Positions 8,284-16,899 of a DNA stretch of 64,000 bases are shown here, in pieces (within the stretch, counting starts at the first letter, position 1; each line of letters starts with the position of its first letter). The stretch comes from Streptomyces sp. V4I2 (lineage in GTDB: Bacteria; Actinomycetota; Actinomycetes; Streptomycetales; Streptomycetaceae): NCBI RefSeq assembly GCF_030817655.1, contig NZ_JAUSZM010000003.1, positions 2,232,001 through 2,296,000 on the forward strand, in the 5' to 3' direction. The notes below the pieces were generated by a model. The model was not told the origin of the DNA, searched no databases, and saw only the letters and a program-made list of their open reading frames with translations. A program made the position numbers and the translations under genes.

Positions 8284-8849
8284 CGGCGTGGCCGGTCCCG
8301 GACCGCCTCGATGTGCTCGGCCACGGCGACGACGACCACCCGGGTGTCGGCCACCGTCGCCCGCCAGCGGTGCCGCACACCGCCGGTCAGGTAGAGCGTG
8401 TCGCCACGGCCCAGCCGGTAGGCGCGGCCCTCGGCCTCGATCTCCACGGCACCGTCGGCGACGTACATCAACTGGTCGTTGCGGAACTGGAATTCACGGC
8501 CCGCGTCATGGTCGCCGGTGAACTCCGAGGCGTGCATCTGGTGGTGACCGCGCACCAGGGACCGCACCCGCGGCTCGTACACCGACTCGACCCCTTCGGA
8601 GCGTACGACGTCTACGCTGCACGCCGGGTCGGCGGCCGCGAGGAGTTCGACGGCGGTGGTGCGCAGGGCGTCGGCGACCTTCTCCAGGGAGGTCTGGCTG
8701 GGGCGCGCGCGCTCGTTCTCGATCTGACTCAGGAAGGGCACCGACAGGCCGCTGCGCTCCGCCACGACGGCGAGGGTGAGCTCCAGTGCCCGGCGCCGGC
8801 GTCGTACTGCCGCGCCCACCCGAAGGGGCTGTTCTTTGTGGTCGCCCAT
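8280..8849 (-). CDS. XRE-family regulator with C-terminal cupin domain
   Basis: This 189-residue protein has an N-terminal helix-turn-helix (LTLAVVAERSGLSVPFLSQI, about residues 24-43) and a C-terminal cupin barrel (LMYVADGAVEIEAEGR, then HRWRAT), the common HTH_3-cupin_2 architecture. Such proteins sense small metabolites and control linked catabolic or uptake genes. It is translationally coupled to the BtuF-like protein, so the pair is probably co-regulated and autoregulated. The upstream region carries a GACAC/GTGTC dyad and a phased AGTACC array. Confidence 0.85.
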   Translation of the reverse strand: MGDHKEQPLRVGAAVRRRRRALELTLAVVAERSGLSVPFLSQIENERARPSQTSLEKVADALRTTAVELLAAADPACSVDVVRSEGVESVYEPRVRSLVRGHHQMHASEFTGDHDAGREFQFRNDQLMYVADGAVEIEAEGRAYRLGRGDTLYLTGGVRHRWRATVADTRVVVVAVAEHIEAVRDRPRR

Positions 8850-9144
8850 CGCTCCGGCTCCCTCCTTCGCTCGTCGGTGCGCATCCCGTGCGCCACGGCT
8901 CGGCGCACTGCTCTTGATGAGTTCTCTGCACCCTACGCAGGTTCGGCAAACCGTTTCATGCGCCCGTCACATCGACGACACACGCGGTGTCACCGGACCT
9001 CACAGATCGCGCCAGCGGATCGGCTCCCCGGAGTCGGCGGGCGCGGTTTTCCTCTGCGCGACGAAGAGGCCGACAGCAGGCCGGACAGCGGTCAGGGCCT
9101 TGGATGCGTGCTCTGTGTGATTGGCCGGATCCTTCTCGTGGAGA

Positions 9145-9196
9145 AGTACCTGGAGAGTAACTGGAGGAGTACCTCGGCGAGTACCCCACGAGTACC
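9145..9196. repeat. Phased array of five AGTACC motifs
   Basis: AGTACC occurs at 9145, 9168, 9180 and 9191, with a variant AGTAAC at 9156. The start-to-start spacings are 11, 12, 12 and 11 bp. This near-helical phasing and the longer shared context (GAG before, TG/CC after) look like a multi-site protein-binding element or a degenerate minisatellite. Confidence 0.6.
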
Positions 9197-9220
9197 CCTG
9201 GACGGGGCCCCCGGACACGA

Positions 9221-9279
9221 CCCGAGGGGCGGGCCTCGCCACACGCTGTCAGGACGCGTGGGGAGGCCCACCCCTCGGG
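9221..9279 (-). terminator. Terminator hairpin of the compatible-solute ABC operon
   Basis: CCCGAGGGG (9221-9229) pairs with CCCCTCGGG (9271-9279). The stem continues inward with one mismatch (GGGCCTC against GAGGCCC) and a further CCACACGC/GCGTGGGG element. It lies 18 bp beyond the stop of the fused permease. Confidence 0.65.
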
Positions 9280-9296
9280 CGGCTTCGGTACGGCGG

Positions 9297-11912
9297 CTAC
9301 TGCGGGGTCATCCGGCCGACCATGTCCGGGTGCTCCTTCAGCCACGTGGCGACCGATTCCTCCTCGTGGCCCTGGCCGCCCTTGTTGATCTCGGCCTCCA
9401 GCGTGCCGAGTTCTTCCTCGCTCATCTTGAAGTTCTTGATCCACTTCGTGAGCTGCGGATACTGCCCGGGGAACTCCTTGTTGGAGATGGTGCGGATCGT
9501 GTTGCCCTCGCCGAAGAGCTTCTTGTCGTCCTTCAGCTTGGTCAGGTCGTACTGGCTGTACGCCCAGTGCGGCGACCACAGGACGACCGCGACGGGCTCC
9601 TTCTTGGCGTAGGCGCGCTTGAGCTCGGCCAGCATCGCCGGCGTCGAGCCGTCGACGACGTCGTACTCCTTGTCCAGGCCGTAGCCGGGCAGGACCTTCG
9701 TCTTGAGCAGGTTCATCTCACCGGTGCCCGGCTCGATGCCGATGATCTTCCCGTCGAAGAGGTCGGCCTTGCCCTTGAGGTCCTCGTAGGACTTGACGTC
9801 CTTGACGTACGAGGGCACCGCGACCTCCAGCGAGGTCGGTTCGTACCAGGTGCCCAGGTCCGCGAGTTTGTCCTTGCTCTTGTCCCAGTAGTTCTTCTGC
9901 GCGTAGGGCAGCCAGGCGTCGAAGTTGAGGTCGAGGTCCCCGGAGGCGAGGCCGGTGTAGACCGGGCCGACGTCCATCTGCTTGAGGTTCAGCTTGTAGC
10001 CGCGCCGCTCCAGGACGTTCTTCCACAGGTAGGTGACGGCGATGTCCTCGTCCCAGGGGAACCACGCCACGTCGATGGGCCGCTTGGCCTCGGCGGGGGC
10101 CGAGCCGGAGCCGCCCGCCACCGGGGCCAGCTTGTCGACGACGCCGGGGTTCTTCTTCAGCCAGGCGCGCACCGCGTCCTGCTGCTTGCCCTGGCCCGCC
10201 TTGTTGATCTCGGCTTCCAGGCCGGTGAGCTGCTTCTCGTCCATTGTGAAGTTCTTCAGCCACTCACCGACGACCGGGTTGTCGGCCGTGAAGCCCTTGC
10301 GGGCGGTGGTGTGGACGCCGTCGCCCTTGCCCCAGGCGCCCTTGGGGTCCTTGAGCTTCTTCAGGTCGTAGTCGCTGTAGGCCCAGTGCGGGGACCAGAG
10401 CGTGACGACGATCGGTTCCTTCTTGCTGTAGGCCCGCTTGAGCTCGGCCAGCATCGCCGGCGTGGAGCTGTCGACGACCTTGTACTCCTTGTCGAGGCCG
10501 TACGCCTTGAGGACCTTCGTCTTGAGCAGGCTAACCATGCCGGCGCTGGACTCGATGCCGGTGATCTTCCCGCCGAAGGTGGCGGCCTTGCCCTTGAGGT
10601 CCGCCAGGGAGTCGATGCCCTTCATGTAGGAGGGCACGCTCAGCTCCAGGGAGGTCTGGCCGTACCAGGCGCCGAGGTCTTCGAGCTGACTGCCGTACTT
10701 CTTCCAGTACTGCTCGTGAGTGGTCGGCAGCCAGGCGTCGGTCTGGAAGTCGACGGTGCCCTGCGCGAGGGAGGTGTAGAGCGGGCCGGCGTCGAACTGC
10801 TTGGTGTCCACCTGGTAGCCGCGCTCCTCCAGGATCTCCTTCCACAGGAAGGTCGAGGCGACGCCCTCGTCCCAGGGGATGTAGCCGATGCTGATCTTCT
10901 TGCCCTGGCCGACGTCCTTGGAGTCGGCCACGGTGGTGGAGCCGCCGTTGCCGCCGAAGATGCCCATGCCGCCCGCCACCAGGGCGAGGACGACGACACC
11001 GACCACGGCGATCTGCGGGCGCGGCCGGTACGACCAGACCTTCAGGCCCTGCGCGGCGCGTGCCTTTGCGGCGGCGCGGCGGCCCAGCGGGGAGACGTGG
11101 ACGCCCAGGGCGCTGGTCATGCGGTCGAGGTAGATCGCGAGGATCACGATGGCGACACCGGCCTCGGAGCCGAGGCCGACGTTGAGCTGGCCGATGGCCT
11201 CGTTGACGTCGCCGCCGAGACCGCCGGTGCCGACCATGCCGGCGATGGCCGCCATGGACAGGCCGAGCATGATGACCTGGTTCACGCCGGCCATGACGGT
11301 GGGCAGCGCGAGCGGCAACTGGACGCGCAGCAGTGTGTCGCGCGGGGTGGTGCCGAACGCCTCGGCTGCCTCGACCAGTTCCTTGTCGACCTGCCGGATG
11401 CCCAGCTCCGTCATGCGCACGCCGGGGGCGAGCGCGAAGATCAGGGTGGCGACGATGCCCGCGGAGGCGCCGGTGCCGAAGAACAGGATCGCCGGGATGA
11501 GGTAGATCATCGCGGGCAGCGTCTGCATGAAGTCCAGCACCGGCCGGACCAGGCCGCTGACCCGGTTGGAGCGCGCCGCCCAGATGCCCACGGGCACCGA
11601 TATGACGAGGGCGATGATCGTGGCGACGAGGACCAGCGACAGGGTCACCATCGCGTCCTCCCACAGTTCGAGGGAGTCGATGAAGGCGAATCCCGCGAAG
11701 GTGAGGACACCGGCGAGCGTGCCGCGCAGCCAGAAGGCGAGCACCGCGAAGATGCCCGCGAGGATCAGGGGTTCGGGCGCCTGGAGGACGGCGTCGATGG
11801 CGTCGTAGGTGCCGGTGAAGACGGACTTGAGGAAGTCGAAGAGCCAGGCCATGTGGCTGAGCAGCCAGTCGACGGCGTCGTTGACCCAGTCGCCGAGCGG
11901 AATCCTAGGCAC
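9297..11912 (-). CDS. Glycine betaine/proline-type ABC transporter permease fused to two substrate-binding domains
   Basis: This is an 871-residue fusion. Residues 1 to about 290 form a ProW/OpuAB-like permease with an EAA loop (EAAEAFGTTPRDTLLRVQLP). A further membrane helix (about 300-325, IAVVGVVVLALVAGGMG) anchors two OpuAC-type binding domains facing outward, one from about 338 and one from about 612, joined by a Gly/Ser/Pro/Ala linker. Both domains keep the quaternary-ammonium signature: PWDE, DAWLP and LWSPHWAYS, where the Trp residues form the ligand cage. The GTG start overlaps the ATPase gene by 8 bp. OpuA-type systems usually fuse one binding domain; two in tandem per permease would give four per transporter dimer. 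The expected role is osmoprotectant uptake. Confidence 0.9.
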   Translation of the reverse strand: MPRIPLGDWVNDAVDWLLSHMAWLFDFLKSVFTGTYDAIDAVLQAPEPLILAGIFAVLAFWLRGTLAGVLTFAGFAFIDSLELWEDAMVTLSLVLVATIIALVISVPVGIWAARSNRVSGLVRPVLDFMQTLPAMIYLIPAILFFGTGASAGIVATLIFALAPGVRMTELGIRQVDKELVEAAEAFGTTPRDTLLRVQLPLALPTVMAGVNQVIMLGLSMAAIAGMVGTGGLGGDVNEAIGQLNVGLGSEAGVAIVILAIYLDRMTSALGVHVSPLGRRAAAKARAAQGLKVWSYRPRPQIAVVGVVVLALVAGGMGIFGGNGGSTTVADSKDVGQGKKISIGYIPWDEGVASTFLWKEILEERGYQVDTKQFDAGPLYTSLAQGTVDFQTDAWLPTTHEQYWKKYGSQLEDLGAWYGQTSLELSVPSYMKGIDSLADLKGKAATFGGKITGIESSAGMVSLLKTKVLKAYGLDKEYKVVDSSTPAMLAELKRAYSKKEPIVVTLWSPHWAYSDYDLKKLKDPKGAWGKGDGVHTTARKGFTADNPVVGEWLKNFTMDEKQLTGLEAEINKAGQGKQQDAVRAWLKKNPGVVDKLAPVAGGSGSAPAEAKRPIDVAWFPWDEDIAVTYLWKNVLERRGYKLNLKQMDVGPVYTGLASGDLDLNFDAWLPYAQKNYWDKSKDKLADLGTWYEPTSLEVAVPSYVKDVKSYEDLKGKADLFDGKIIGIEPGTGEMNLLKTKVLPGYGLDKEYDVVDGSTPAMLAELKRAYAKKEPVAVVLWSPHWAYSQYDLTKLKDDKKLFGEGNTIRTISNKEFPGQYPQLTKWIKNFKMSEEELGTLEAEINKGGQGHEEESVATWLKEHPDMVGRMTPQ

Positions 11913-12993
11913 GGGACATCACCTTGTCCCCGCCCTTGTCCCGCGGGGAGTCGCAGGCTTCGGGGTCACCCTGCTCGTCGCCCATGAAGGCGACGAGGCG
12001 TTGCCTGGGTACGCGACCGACGAGTTTGCGTTCCGCGTCGAGGACGGCCACGGGATGCGTCAGACGGGCGCTGATCGCGCAGAGTTCGGCGAACGGGGTG
12101 TCCGGCGTCGCGGTCTCGCAGCCGCAGCTGACCTCGTCGCCGACGACGTCCGTGTCCATGACGGACGAGGCGGTCAGCACGCGGGAGCGGTCGACGTCCT
12201 TGGTGAAGGAGGCGACGTAGTCGTCGGCGGGCCGGATGAGGATGTCCTCGGCCGTGCCGATCTGGACGATGCGGCCGTCGCGCATGACGGCGATGCGGTC
12301 GCCCAGGCGCATGGCCTCGTTGAGGTCGTGGGTGATGAAGACGATCGTCTTCTTCAGGGAGTCCTGGAGCTGCAGGAGCTGGTCCTGCATGTCGCGGCGG
12401 ATCAGCGGGTCCAGCGCGCTGAAGGACTCGTCCATGAGCAGCAGGTCGGCGTCGGTGGCGAGGGCGCGGGCCAGGCCCACGCGCTGCTGCATGCCGCCGG
12501 ACAGCTCGTCGGGCCAGGACTTCTCCCAGCCGGCCAGGCCGCACAGGGCGAGTGCCTCGGCGGCACGCGCCTCGCGCTCGCGGCGGGGCACGCCCTGGAC
12601 GGCCAGGCCGTAGGCGGCGTTCTCCAGGACGCTGCGGTGCGGGAAGAGCGCGAAGTGCTGGAAGACCATGCTGATCTTCTTCGCGCGGACCTTGCGCAGT
12701 TCGCGGTCGGAGAGCGAGGTCAGATCATCGTCGTCGAAGCGGACGCTGCCCGCGGTCGGCTCCAGGAGGCCGTTGAGCATGCGCAGCAGCGTGGACTTGC
12801 CGGAACCGGACAGGCCCATCACCACGAAGATCTGCCCCGGTTCCACGGTGAAGGAGGCGTCGATCACCGCCGCGGTGGTGCCGTCGGCACGCAGCTCCTC
12901 CCGGTCGGCACCCTGTCGGAGCCGTTCGACTGCCTCGTTCGGTCGTCTGCCGAACACTTTGTACAGCGCTTCGGCCTCAAGTCTGGATGACAC
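11905..12993 (-). CDS. Glycine betaine/proline-type ABC transporter ATP-binding protein
   Basis: This is a 362-residue ATPase of the ProV/OpuAA group. Walker A is GLSGSGKST, the signature is LSGGMQQRVGLARAL, and Walker B LLLMDESFSALDPL is followed by the switch His in FITHD. The C-terminal third is a CBS-like regulatory region, which in OpuA senses ionic strength. GTG 12993 was chosen because AAGAGGT lies five bases upstream; the frame is open further but the extra residues are not family-like. It is the first gene of a two-gene operon with the fused permease. The 190-bp gap to the divergent exonuclease gene holds its promoter. Confidence 0.9.
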   Translation of the reverse strand: MSSRLEAEALYKVFGRRPNEAVERLRQGADREELRADGTTAAVIDASFTVEPGQIFVVMGLSGSGKSTLLRMLNGLLEPTAGSVRFDDDDLTSLSDRELRKVRAKKISMVFQHFALFPHRSVLENAAYGLAVQGVPRREREARAAEALALCGLAGWEKSWPDELSGGMQQRVGLARALATDADLLLMDESFSALDPLIRRDMQDQLLQLQDSLKKTIVFITHDLNEAMRLGDRIAVMRDGRIVQIGTAEDILIRPADDYVASFTKDVDRSRVLTASSVMDTDVVGDEVSCGCETATPDTPFAELCAISARLTHPVAVLDAERKLVGRVPRQRLVAFMGDEQGDPEACDSPRDKGGDKVMSRA

Positions 12994-13184
12994 ACGTACC
13001 TCTTGTCTCGGCGGCCAGGGACGGAGGCGAAGGGGCCGCCAAAGTTGAAACTGCAACCGGCATCGCTCCGGAGCCGCACCTGCCCTGGCCCATTCCGGCC
13101 AAACGCCCAGGTGGTGCAGTTCACAGGACGTTCACGCGCGAGAAGCTCTGCGTCACCGAAGGGTCTCTGTCAGTGCCGTACGGC

Positions 13185-14117
13185 ATGATGCGTGGCGTGA
13201 CCGGACGACTGATGCTCCTCGACACCGCCTCGCTCTACTTCCGCGCCTACTTCGGCATGCCGGAGTCCGTGAAGGCCCCGGACGGCACACCGGTGAACGC
13301 CGTGCGCGGGCTCCTGGAATTCATCGACCGCCTGGTCAAGGACCACCGCCCCGACCACCTGGTGGCCTGCATGGACGCCGACTGGCGCCCCCGGTGGCGG
13401 GTCGAGCTGATCCCCTCCTACAAGGCACACCGCGTCGCGGCGGAGCGCGAGGCCGGGCCCGACGAGGAGGAAGTGCCCGACACGCTCTCCCCGCAGGTGC
13501 CGATCATCGAGGCCGTCCTCGACGCGCTCGGCATCGCGCGCGTGGGCGTCGCGGAGTACGAGGCGGACGACGTGATCGGCACGTTCACCGCGCGGGCCAA
13601 GGGCCCGGTCGACATCGTCACCGGCGACCGGGACCTGTACCAGCTGGTGGACGACGAGCGCGAGGTGCGGGTGCTGTACCCGCTCAAGGGCGTCGGCTCG
13701 CTGCAGCTGACCGACGAGGCCTGGCTGCGCGAGAAGTATGGGGTCGACGGCAAGGGGTACGCGGACCTCGCGCTGCTGCGCGGCGACCCGAGCGACGGCC
13801 TGCCGGGGGTGCCCGGCGTCGGTGAGAAGACGGCGGCGAAGCTGCTCGCCGAGTTCGGCGACCTGGCCGGCATCCTTGCCGCGGTCGACGACCCGAAGGC
13901 GAAGCTCACCCCGGCACAGCGCAGGCGACTGGACGAGTCGCGGCCGTATCTGGCGGTGGCGCCCAAGGTCGTCAAGGTCGCGGACGACGTCCCGCTGCCG
14001 GATGTCGACACGGCGCTGCCGCGGGTGCCGCGCGATGCCGTGGCGCTGAACGGGTTGGCCGCCCACTGGGGATTGGGTGGATCATTGCAGCGGCTGCTCG
14101 CGACGCTCGTCGCATAG
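13185..14117 (+). CDS. 5'-3' exonuclease (Pol I N-terminal domain-like, FEN fold)
   Basis: This is a stand-alone 5' nuclease of about 310 residues. Metal-binding acidic motifs are LLDTASLYFRAYFG, ACMDADWRPRWR, EYEADDVIGTF and VTGDRDLYQLV, followed by the helix-3-turn-helix DNA-binding motif GDPSDGLPGVPGVGEKTAAK. No polymerase domain follows. The role is probably removal of RNA primers or flaps in replication and repair. The start is uncertain: ATG 13185, ATG 13188 and GTG 13197 are all possible and none has a clear ribosome site, so the message may be leaderless. The long upstream extension in frame is not conserved-looking. Confidence 0.88.
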   Translation: MMRGVTGRLMLLDTASLYFRAYFGMPESVKAPDGTPVNAVRGLLEFIDRLVKDHRPDHLVACMDADWRPRWRVELIPSYKAHRVAAEREAGPDEEEVPDTLSPQVPIIEAVLDALGIARVGVAEYEADDVIGTFTARAKGPVDIVTGDRDLYQLVDDEREVRVLYPLKGVGSLQLTDEAWLREKYGVDGKGYADLALLRGDPSDGLPGVPGVGEKTAAKLLAEFGDLAGILAAVDDPKAKLTPAQRRRLDESRPYLAVAPKVVKVADDVPLPDVDTALPRVPRDAVALNGLAAHWGLGGSLQRLLATLVA

Positions 14118-14155
14118 GCGGCGCAGGCGCCGCGCTGGGGTTAAAAGTCCCTACA

Positions 14156-14175
14156 GAGAGGTTCATGGACCTCTC
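14156..14175 (+). terminator. Small hairpin after the exonuclease gene
   Basis: GAGAGGT and ACCTCTC form a 7-bp stem with a 6-base loop, 39 bp after the exonuclease stop. It is a possible weak terminator, short for the genus. Confidence 0.35.
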
Positions 14176-14204
14176 ATGTGGGGGGTATTCACTGGGGGAA
14201 GGTG

Positions 14205-14223
14205 TTAACTTAGGTAAGCCTAA
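14205..14223 (+). promoter_or_regulatory. Iron box (DmdR/DtxR-type operator)
   Basis: The 19-bp sequence TTAACTTAGGTAAGCCTAA matches the Streptomyces iron-box consensus at 14 of 19 positions. It contains the exact dyad CTTAGG-N4-CCTAAG (14209-14224). It lies 24 bp before the start of the siderophore-interacting protein, exactly where an iron-dependent repressor would block transcription. Confidence 0.8.
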
Positions 14224-14246
14224 GCAAAGGGAACTGGGAGGCCGCC

Positions 14247-15092
14247 ATGGCAGAACGACCGGGACGACAGCCGCGCAGGCCCCACTTCGCGCAGGTCCTC
14301 CGCACCGAGCGGCTGACCCCGCACATGCAGCGCGTGGTGCTCGGCGGTGAGGGTCTGGCCGACTTCTCGGCGGACACCTGCACGGACCACTACGTGAAGA
14401 TCCTGTTCCCGGCCGAGGGCGTGACCTACCCCGAGCCCTTCGACATGCAGCGGATCCGCGAGGAGTTCCCGCGCGAGCAGTGGCCCGTGACCCGGACGTA
14501 CACGGTCCGCCACTGGGACCCGCAACACCGCGAACTGACGCTGGACTTCGTGATCCACGGCGACGAGGGCCTCGCCGGACCGTGGGCGCTGCGCACCCAA
14601 CCGGGTGAGAACGTCTGGTTCATGGGCCCGGGCGGCGCCTACACCCCCGACCCGACCGCCGACTGGCACCTGCTCGTGGGTGACGAGAGCGCGCTGCCCG
14701 CGATCGCCCGTTCCCTGGAGGCACTGCCCGACGGCGCCCGTGCCCACGCCTTCATCGAGGTCGCCGGGCCGGAGGAGGAGCAGAAGATCGACTCCGACGT
14801 GGAGGTCGTCTGGCTGCACCGCGGCGAGGGCCGCATCGGCGACGCGCTGACCGAGGCCGTACGGGCGCTGGAGTTCCCCGAGGGCCGCGTGCACGCGTTC
14901 GTACACGGCGAGGCGCACTTCGTGAAGCAGCTGCGCCATCTCCTGCGGGTCGAGCGCGGCGTCGCCCGCGAGGACCTGTCGATCTCCGGCTACTGGCGGC
15001 TCGGCCACAACGAGGACGGCTGGCAGGCCTCCAAGCGGGAGTGGAACGCAGTGATCGAGGCGGAGCAGGAGGGGGCGACGCCCGTCGCGTAG
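14247..15092 (+). CDS. Siderophore-interacting protein (FAD-dependent ferric-siderophore reductase)
   Basis: This 281-residue protein belongs to the SIP/ViuB family of cytoplasmic flavoproteins that reduce ferric siderophores to release Fe(II). Visible motifs are RTYTVRHWD (FAD binding, RxYT), GDESALPAIARSLEAL (pyridine-nucleotide side) and the family C-terminal SGYWRLGHNEDGW. ATG 14247 has GGGAGG five bases upstream. An iron box directly upstream predicts repression when iron is plentiful. It stands alone, with no siderophore synthesis or ABC uptake genes adjacent. Confidence 0.9.
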   Translation: MAERPGRQPRRPHFAQVLRTERLTPHMQRVVLGGEGLADFSADTCTDHYVKILFPAEGVTYPEPFDMQRIREEFPREQWPVTRTYTVRHWDPQHRELTLDFVIHGDEGLAGPWALRTQPGENVWFMGPGGAYTPDPTADWHLLVGDESALPAIARSLEALPDGARAHAFIEVAGPEEEQKIDSDVEVVWLHRGEGRIGDALTEAVRALEFPEGRVHAFVHGEAHFVKQLRHLLRVERGVAREDLSISGYWRLGHNEDGWQASKREWNAVIEAEQEGATPVA

Positions 15093-15115
15093 CCGGCCGG
15101 TCACCCAGGAACCAC

Positions 15116-15150
15116 TGAAGCGGCGGCACCTACGAGGTGCCGCCGCTTCA
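15116..15150 (+). terminator. Strong intrinsic terminator after the SIP gene
   Basis: TGAAGCGGCGGCACCT (15116-15131) and its exact complement (15135-15150) form a 16-bp perfect stem with the 3-base loop ACG, 24 bp after the stop. There is no U-tract, as is usual in Streptomyces. Confidence 0.88.
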
Positions 15151-15269
15151 CGGTCTCGGCCACGGAAAACAGGCGCGACATATCGCGACTTACCGCGTGT
15201 CGCGCGAGCGTGAGCACTTGGGCCCGCACCGGACACGGCGACGTGACGCCACCGAAACAGCGTCTGCCT

Positions 15270-15293
15270 AATTTCTGTCGCTCGACAGGAATT
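15270..15293. promoter_or_regulatory. Putative TetR operator, copy 1 (APC permease promoter)
   Basis: Half-sites AATTTCTGTC and GACAGGAATT flank a GCTC spacer, giving a dyad with one mismatch. The sequence and its flanks (CCTAATTTCTGTC...GACAG.AAT.CAGC) are nearly the same as the site at 23532-23553 in front of the carboxylase operon. It ends 22 bp before the permease start. Confidence 0.75.
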
Positions 15294-15315
15294 CAGCGCG
15301 AAGGCAGGTGCCGCC

Positions 15316-16860
15316 GTGACGACAACCACTCCGTCCGACGTACGCCCCGATCCACCGCACTCCCCCGACGACCGTTCCCTCACCGAGTTCGGCTACCCCC
15401 AGGAACTGCACCGCAGCCTGGGCCGGTACGCGTCCTTCGCAGCCGGGTTCTCCTTCATCTCCGTTCTGACGACCGTCTTCCAGTTCTTCGCCTTCGGGTA
15501 CGCGTTCGGCGGCCCCGTCTTCTTCTGGACCTGGCCGGCGGTACTGATCGGGCAGCTCCTGGTGGCCGCCTGCTTCGCCGAACTGGCCGCCCGCTACCCG
15601 ATCTCCGGCGCCATCTACCAGTGGTCGTCCCGGCTTTCCAACCTCACCTTCGGCTGGTTCGCCGGCTGGATCATGGTGATCGGTCAGATCGTGGTCGTCG
15701 CGGCGGCCGCGCTGGCCCTGCAGATCGTGCTGCCCGCGATCTGGTCCGGCTTCCAGCTGATCGGCACCGACCCGGCGCCCACCTCGGCGGACGGCGCGGC
15801 CAACGCGGCCGTCCTCGGCGTGATCCTGCTGGCCCTGACCACGCTGGTGAACGTCCTCGACAACCGCGTGATGTCCGTGATCAACCGCGTCGGCGTCACC
15901 GCCGAGATCATCGGCGCGGTCCTGATCATCGTCCTGCTGCTCACCCACTCCGAGCGCACCCCCGGCATCACCTTCCACACCGAGGGCGCCGCCCAGTCCG
16001 GCCTGCTCGGAGCCCTGCTGGTGGGCTCCTTCGCGGCGGCGTACGTGATGATCGGCTTCGACAGCGCGGGCGAGATGAGCGAGGAGACCCGCGGCCCCCG
16101 CCGCACCGCGCCCCGCACGATCCTGGTCGCGCTCGGCGCGGCCGGTCTGCTCGCCACCCTGATCGTCCTCGGCGGCCTGCTCGCCGCCCCCAGCCTCACC
16201 GACGGCCGCCTGGCCGTCGAGGGCCTGAGCTACGTCCTCACCAGCAGCCTGGGCGACGGCGTCGGCCGCGTGCTGCTGGCCGACGTGGTGGTGGCGATCG
16301 CCGTGGCGACCCTGGCGATCCAGACGGCCGCCTGCCGGATGCTGTTCTCCATGGCCCGCGACGGCCAGCTCCCCTTCTCCCGCCGCCTCGCCAAGGTCAA
16401 CCCGCGCACCGGCATGCCGAGCGCCCCGGCCCTGGTGGTCGGCGTCCTGGCGGCGGCCGTGCTGCTGCTCAACTTCGCCTCCCCGGAGGCGTTCCTGGCC
16501 ATCGGCACCACCTGCATCGTGATGCTGTACCTGGCCTACGCGATGGTCACCGGCCCGCTCCTGGTGCGCCGCCTGCGCGGCGAGTTCACCGTCGAAGGCA
16601 CCGACGAGACGGGCGCCCGCCTCTTCTCCCTCGGCCGCTGGGGCGTCCCCGTCAACGCCCTCGCCCTCCTGTACGGCCTGTTCATGACGGTCAACCTCGC
16701 CTGGCCACGGGCAGCGGTGTACGACCCGGCGGGCGGGCACTGGTACTTCCAGTGGTTCACCGTGCTGTTCCTCACCGTGACCGTGGCGATCGGCGTGGCC
16801 TTCCGGGCGTACCGGGCCCGTACGCCGGTCGCGGAGGCACCCGAGGCGGTCGCGGCCTGA
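15316..16860 (+). CDS. APC-superfamily amino acid/urea-related permease
   Basis: This is a 514-residue polytopic membrane protein with about 12 transmembrane helices and the APC signature around ARYPISGAIYQWSS and SMARDGQLPFSRRLAKVNPR. It resembles the permeases that accompany urea/guanidine carboxylase clusters in other bacteria. GTG 15316 follows an AAGGCAGGT ribosome site. The promoter carries the same palindrome as the carboxylase operon 8 kb away, so it probably imports the nitrogen substrate, such as guanidine, urea or a related amine. The permease fold is certain; the substrate is inferred from the shared operator. Confidence 0.85.
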   Translation: MTTTTPSDVRPDPPHSPDDRSLTEFGYPQELHRSLGRYASFAAGFSFISVLTTVFQFFAFGYAFGGPVFFWTWPAVLIGQLLVAACFAELAARYPISGAIYQWSSRLSNLTFGWFAGWIMVIGQIVVVAAAALALQIVLPAIWSGFQLIGTDPAPTSADGAANAAVLGVILLALTTLVNVLDNRVMSVINRVGVTAEIIGAVLIIVLLLTHSERTPGITFHTEGAAQSGLLGALLVGSFAAAYVMIGFDSAGEMSEETRGPRRTAPRTILVALGAAGLLATLIVLGGLLAAPSLTDGRLAVEGLSYVLTSSLGDGVGRVLLADVVVAIAVATLAIQTAACRMLFSMARDGQLPFSRRLAKVNPRTGMPSAPALVVGVLAAAVLLLNFASPEAFLAIGTTCIVMLYLAYAMVTGPLLVRRLRGEFTVEGTDETGARLFSLGRWGVPVNALALLYGLFMTVNLAWPRAAVYDPAGGHWYFQWFTVLFLTVTVAIGVAFRAYRARTPVAEAPEAVAA

Positions 16861-16899
16861 AGACCGGGGCCACGGCGTACCCGCTTACGCTTGCCCGTG

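Larger units (their letters stand above)
8850..9296. other. 447-bp intergenic region upstream of the XRE gene
   Basis: No gene is supported here. It contains a dyad GACAC-N5-GTGTC at 8977-8991, a candidate operator for the XRE regulator, a phased array of AGTACC motifs at 9145-9196, and a strong terminator-like hairpin at 9221-9279 for the ABC operon that ends at 9297. Confidence 0.6.

Noticed and set aside
8850..9296. Cobalamin riboswitch near the BtuF-like gene
   Set aside because: No B12-box-like sequence was seen, and the gene is downstream of and coupled to the XRE gene.
8313..11987. A 1,224-codon open frame on the plus strand opposite the ABC transporter
   Set aside because: It is the mirror of the permease and XRE genes, with no ribosome site and no recognisable domain.
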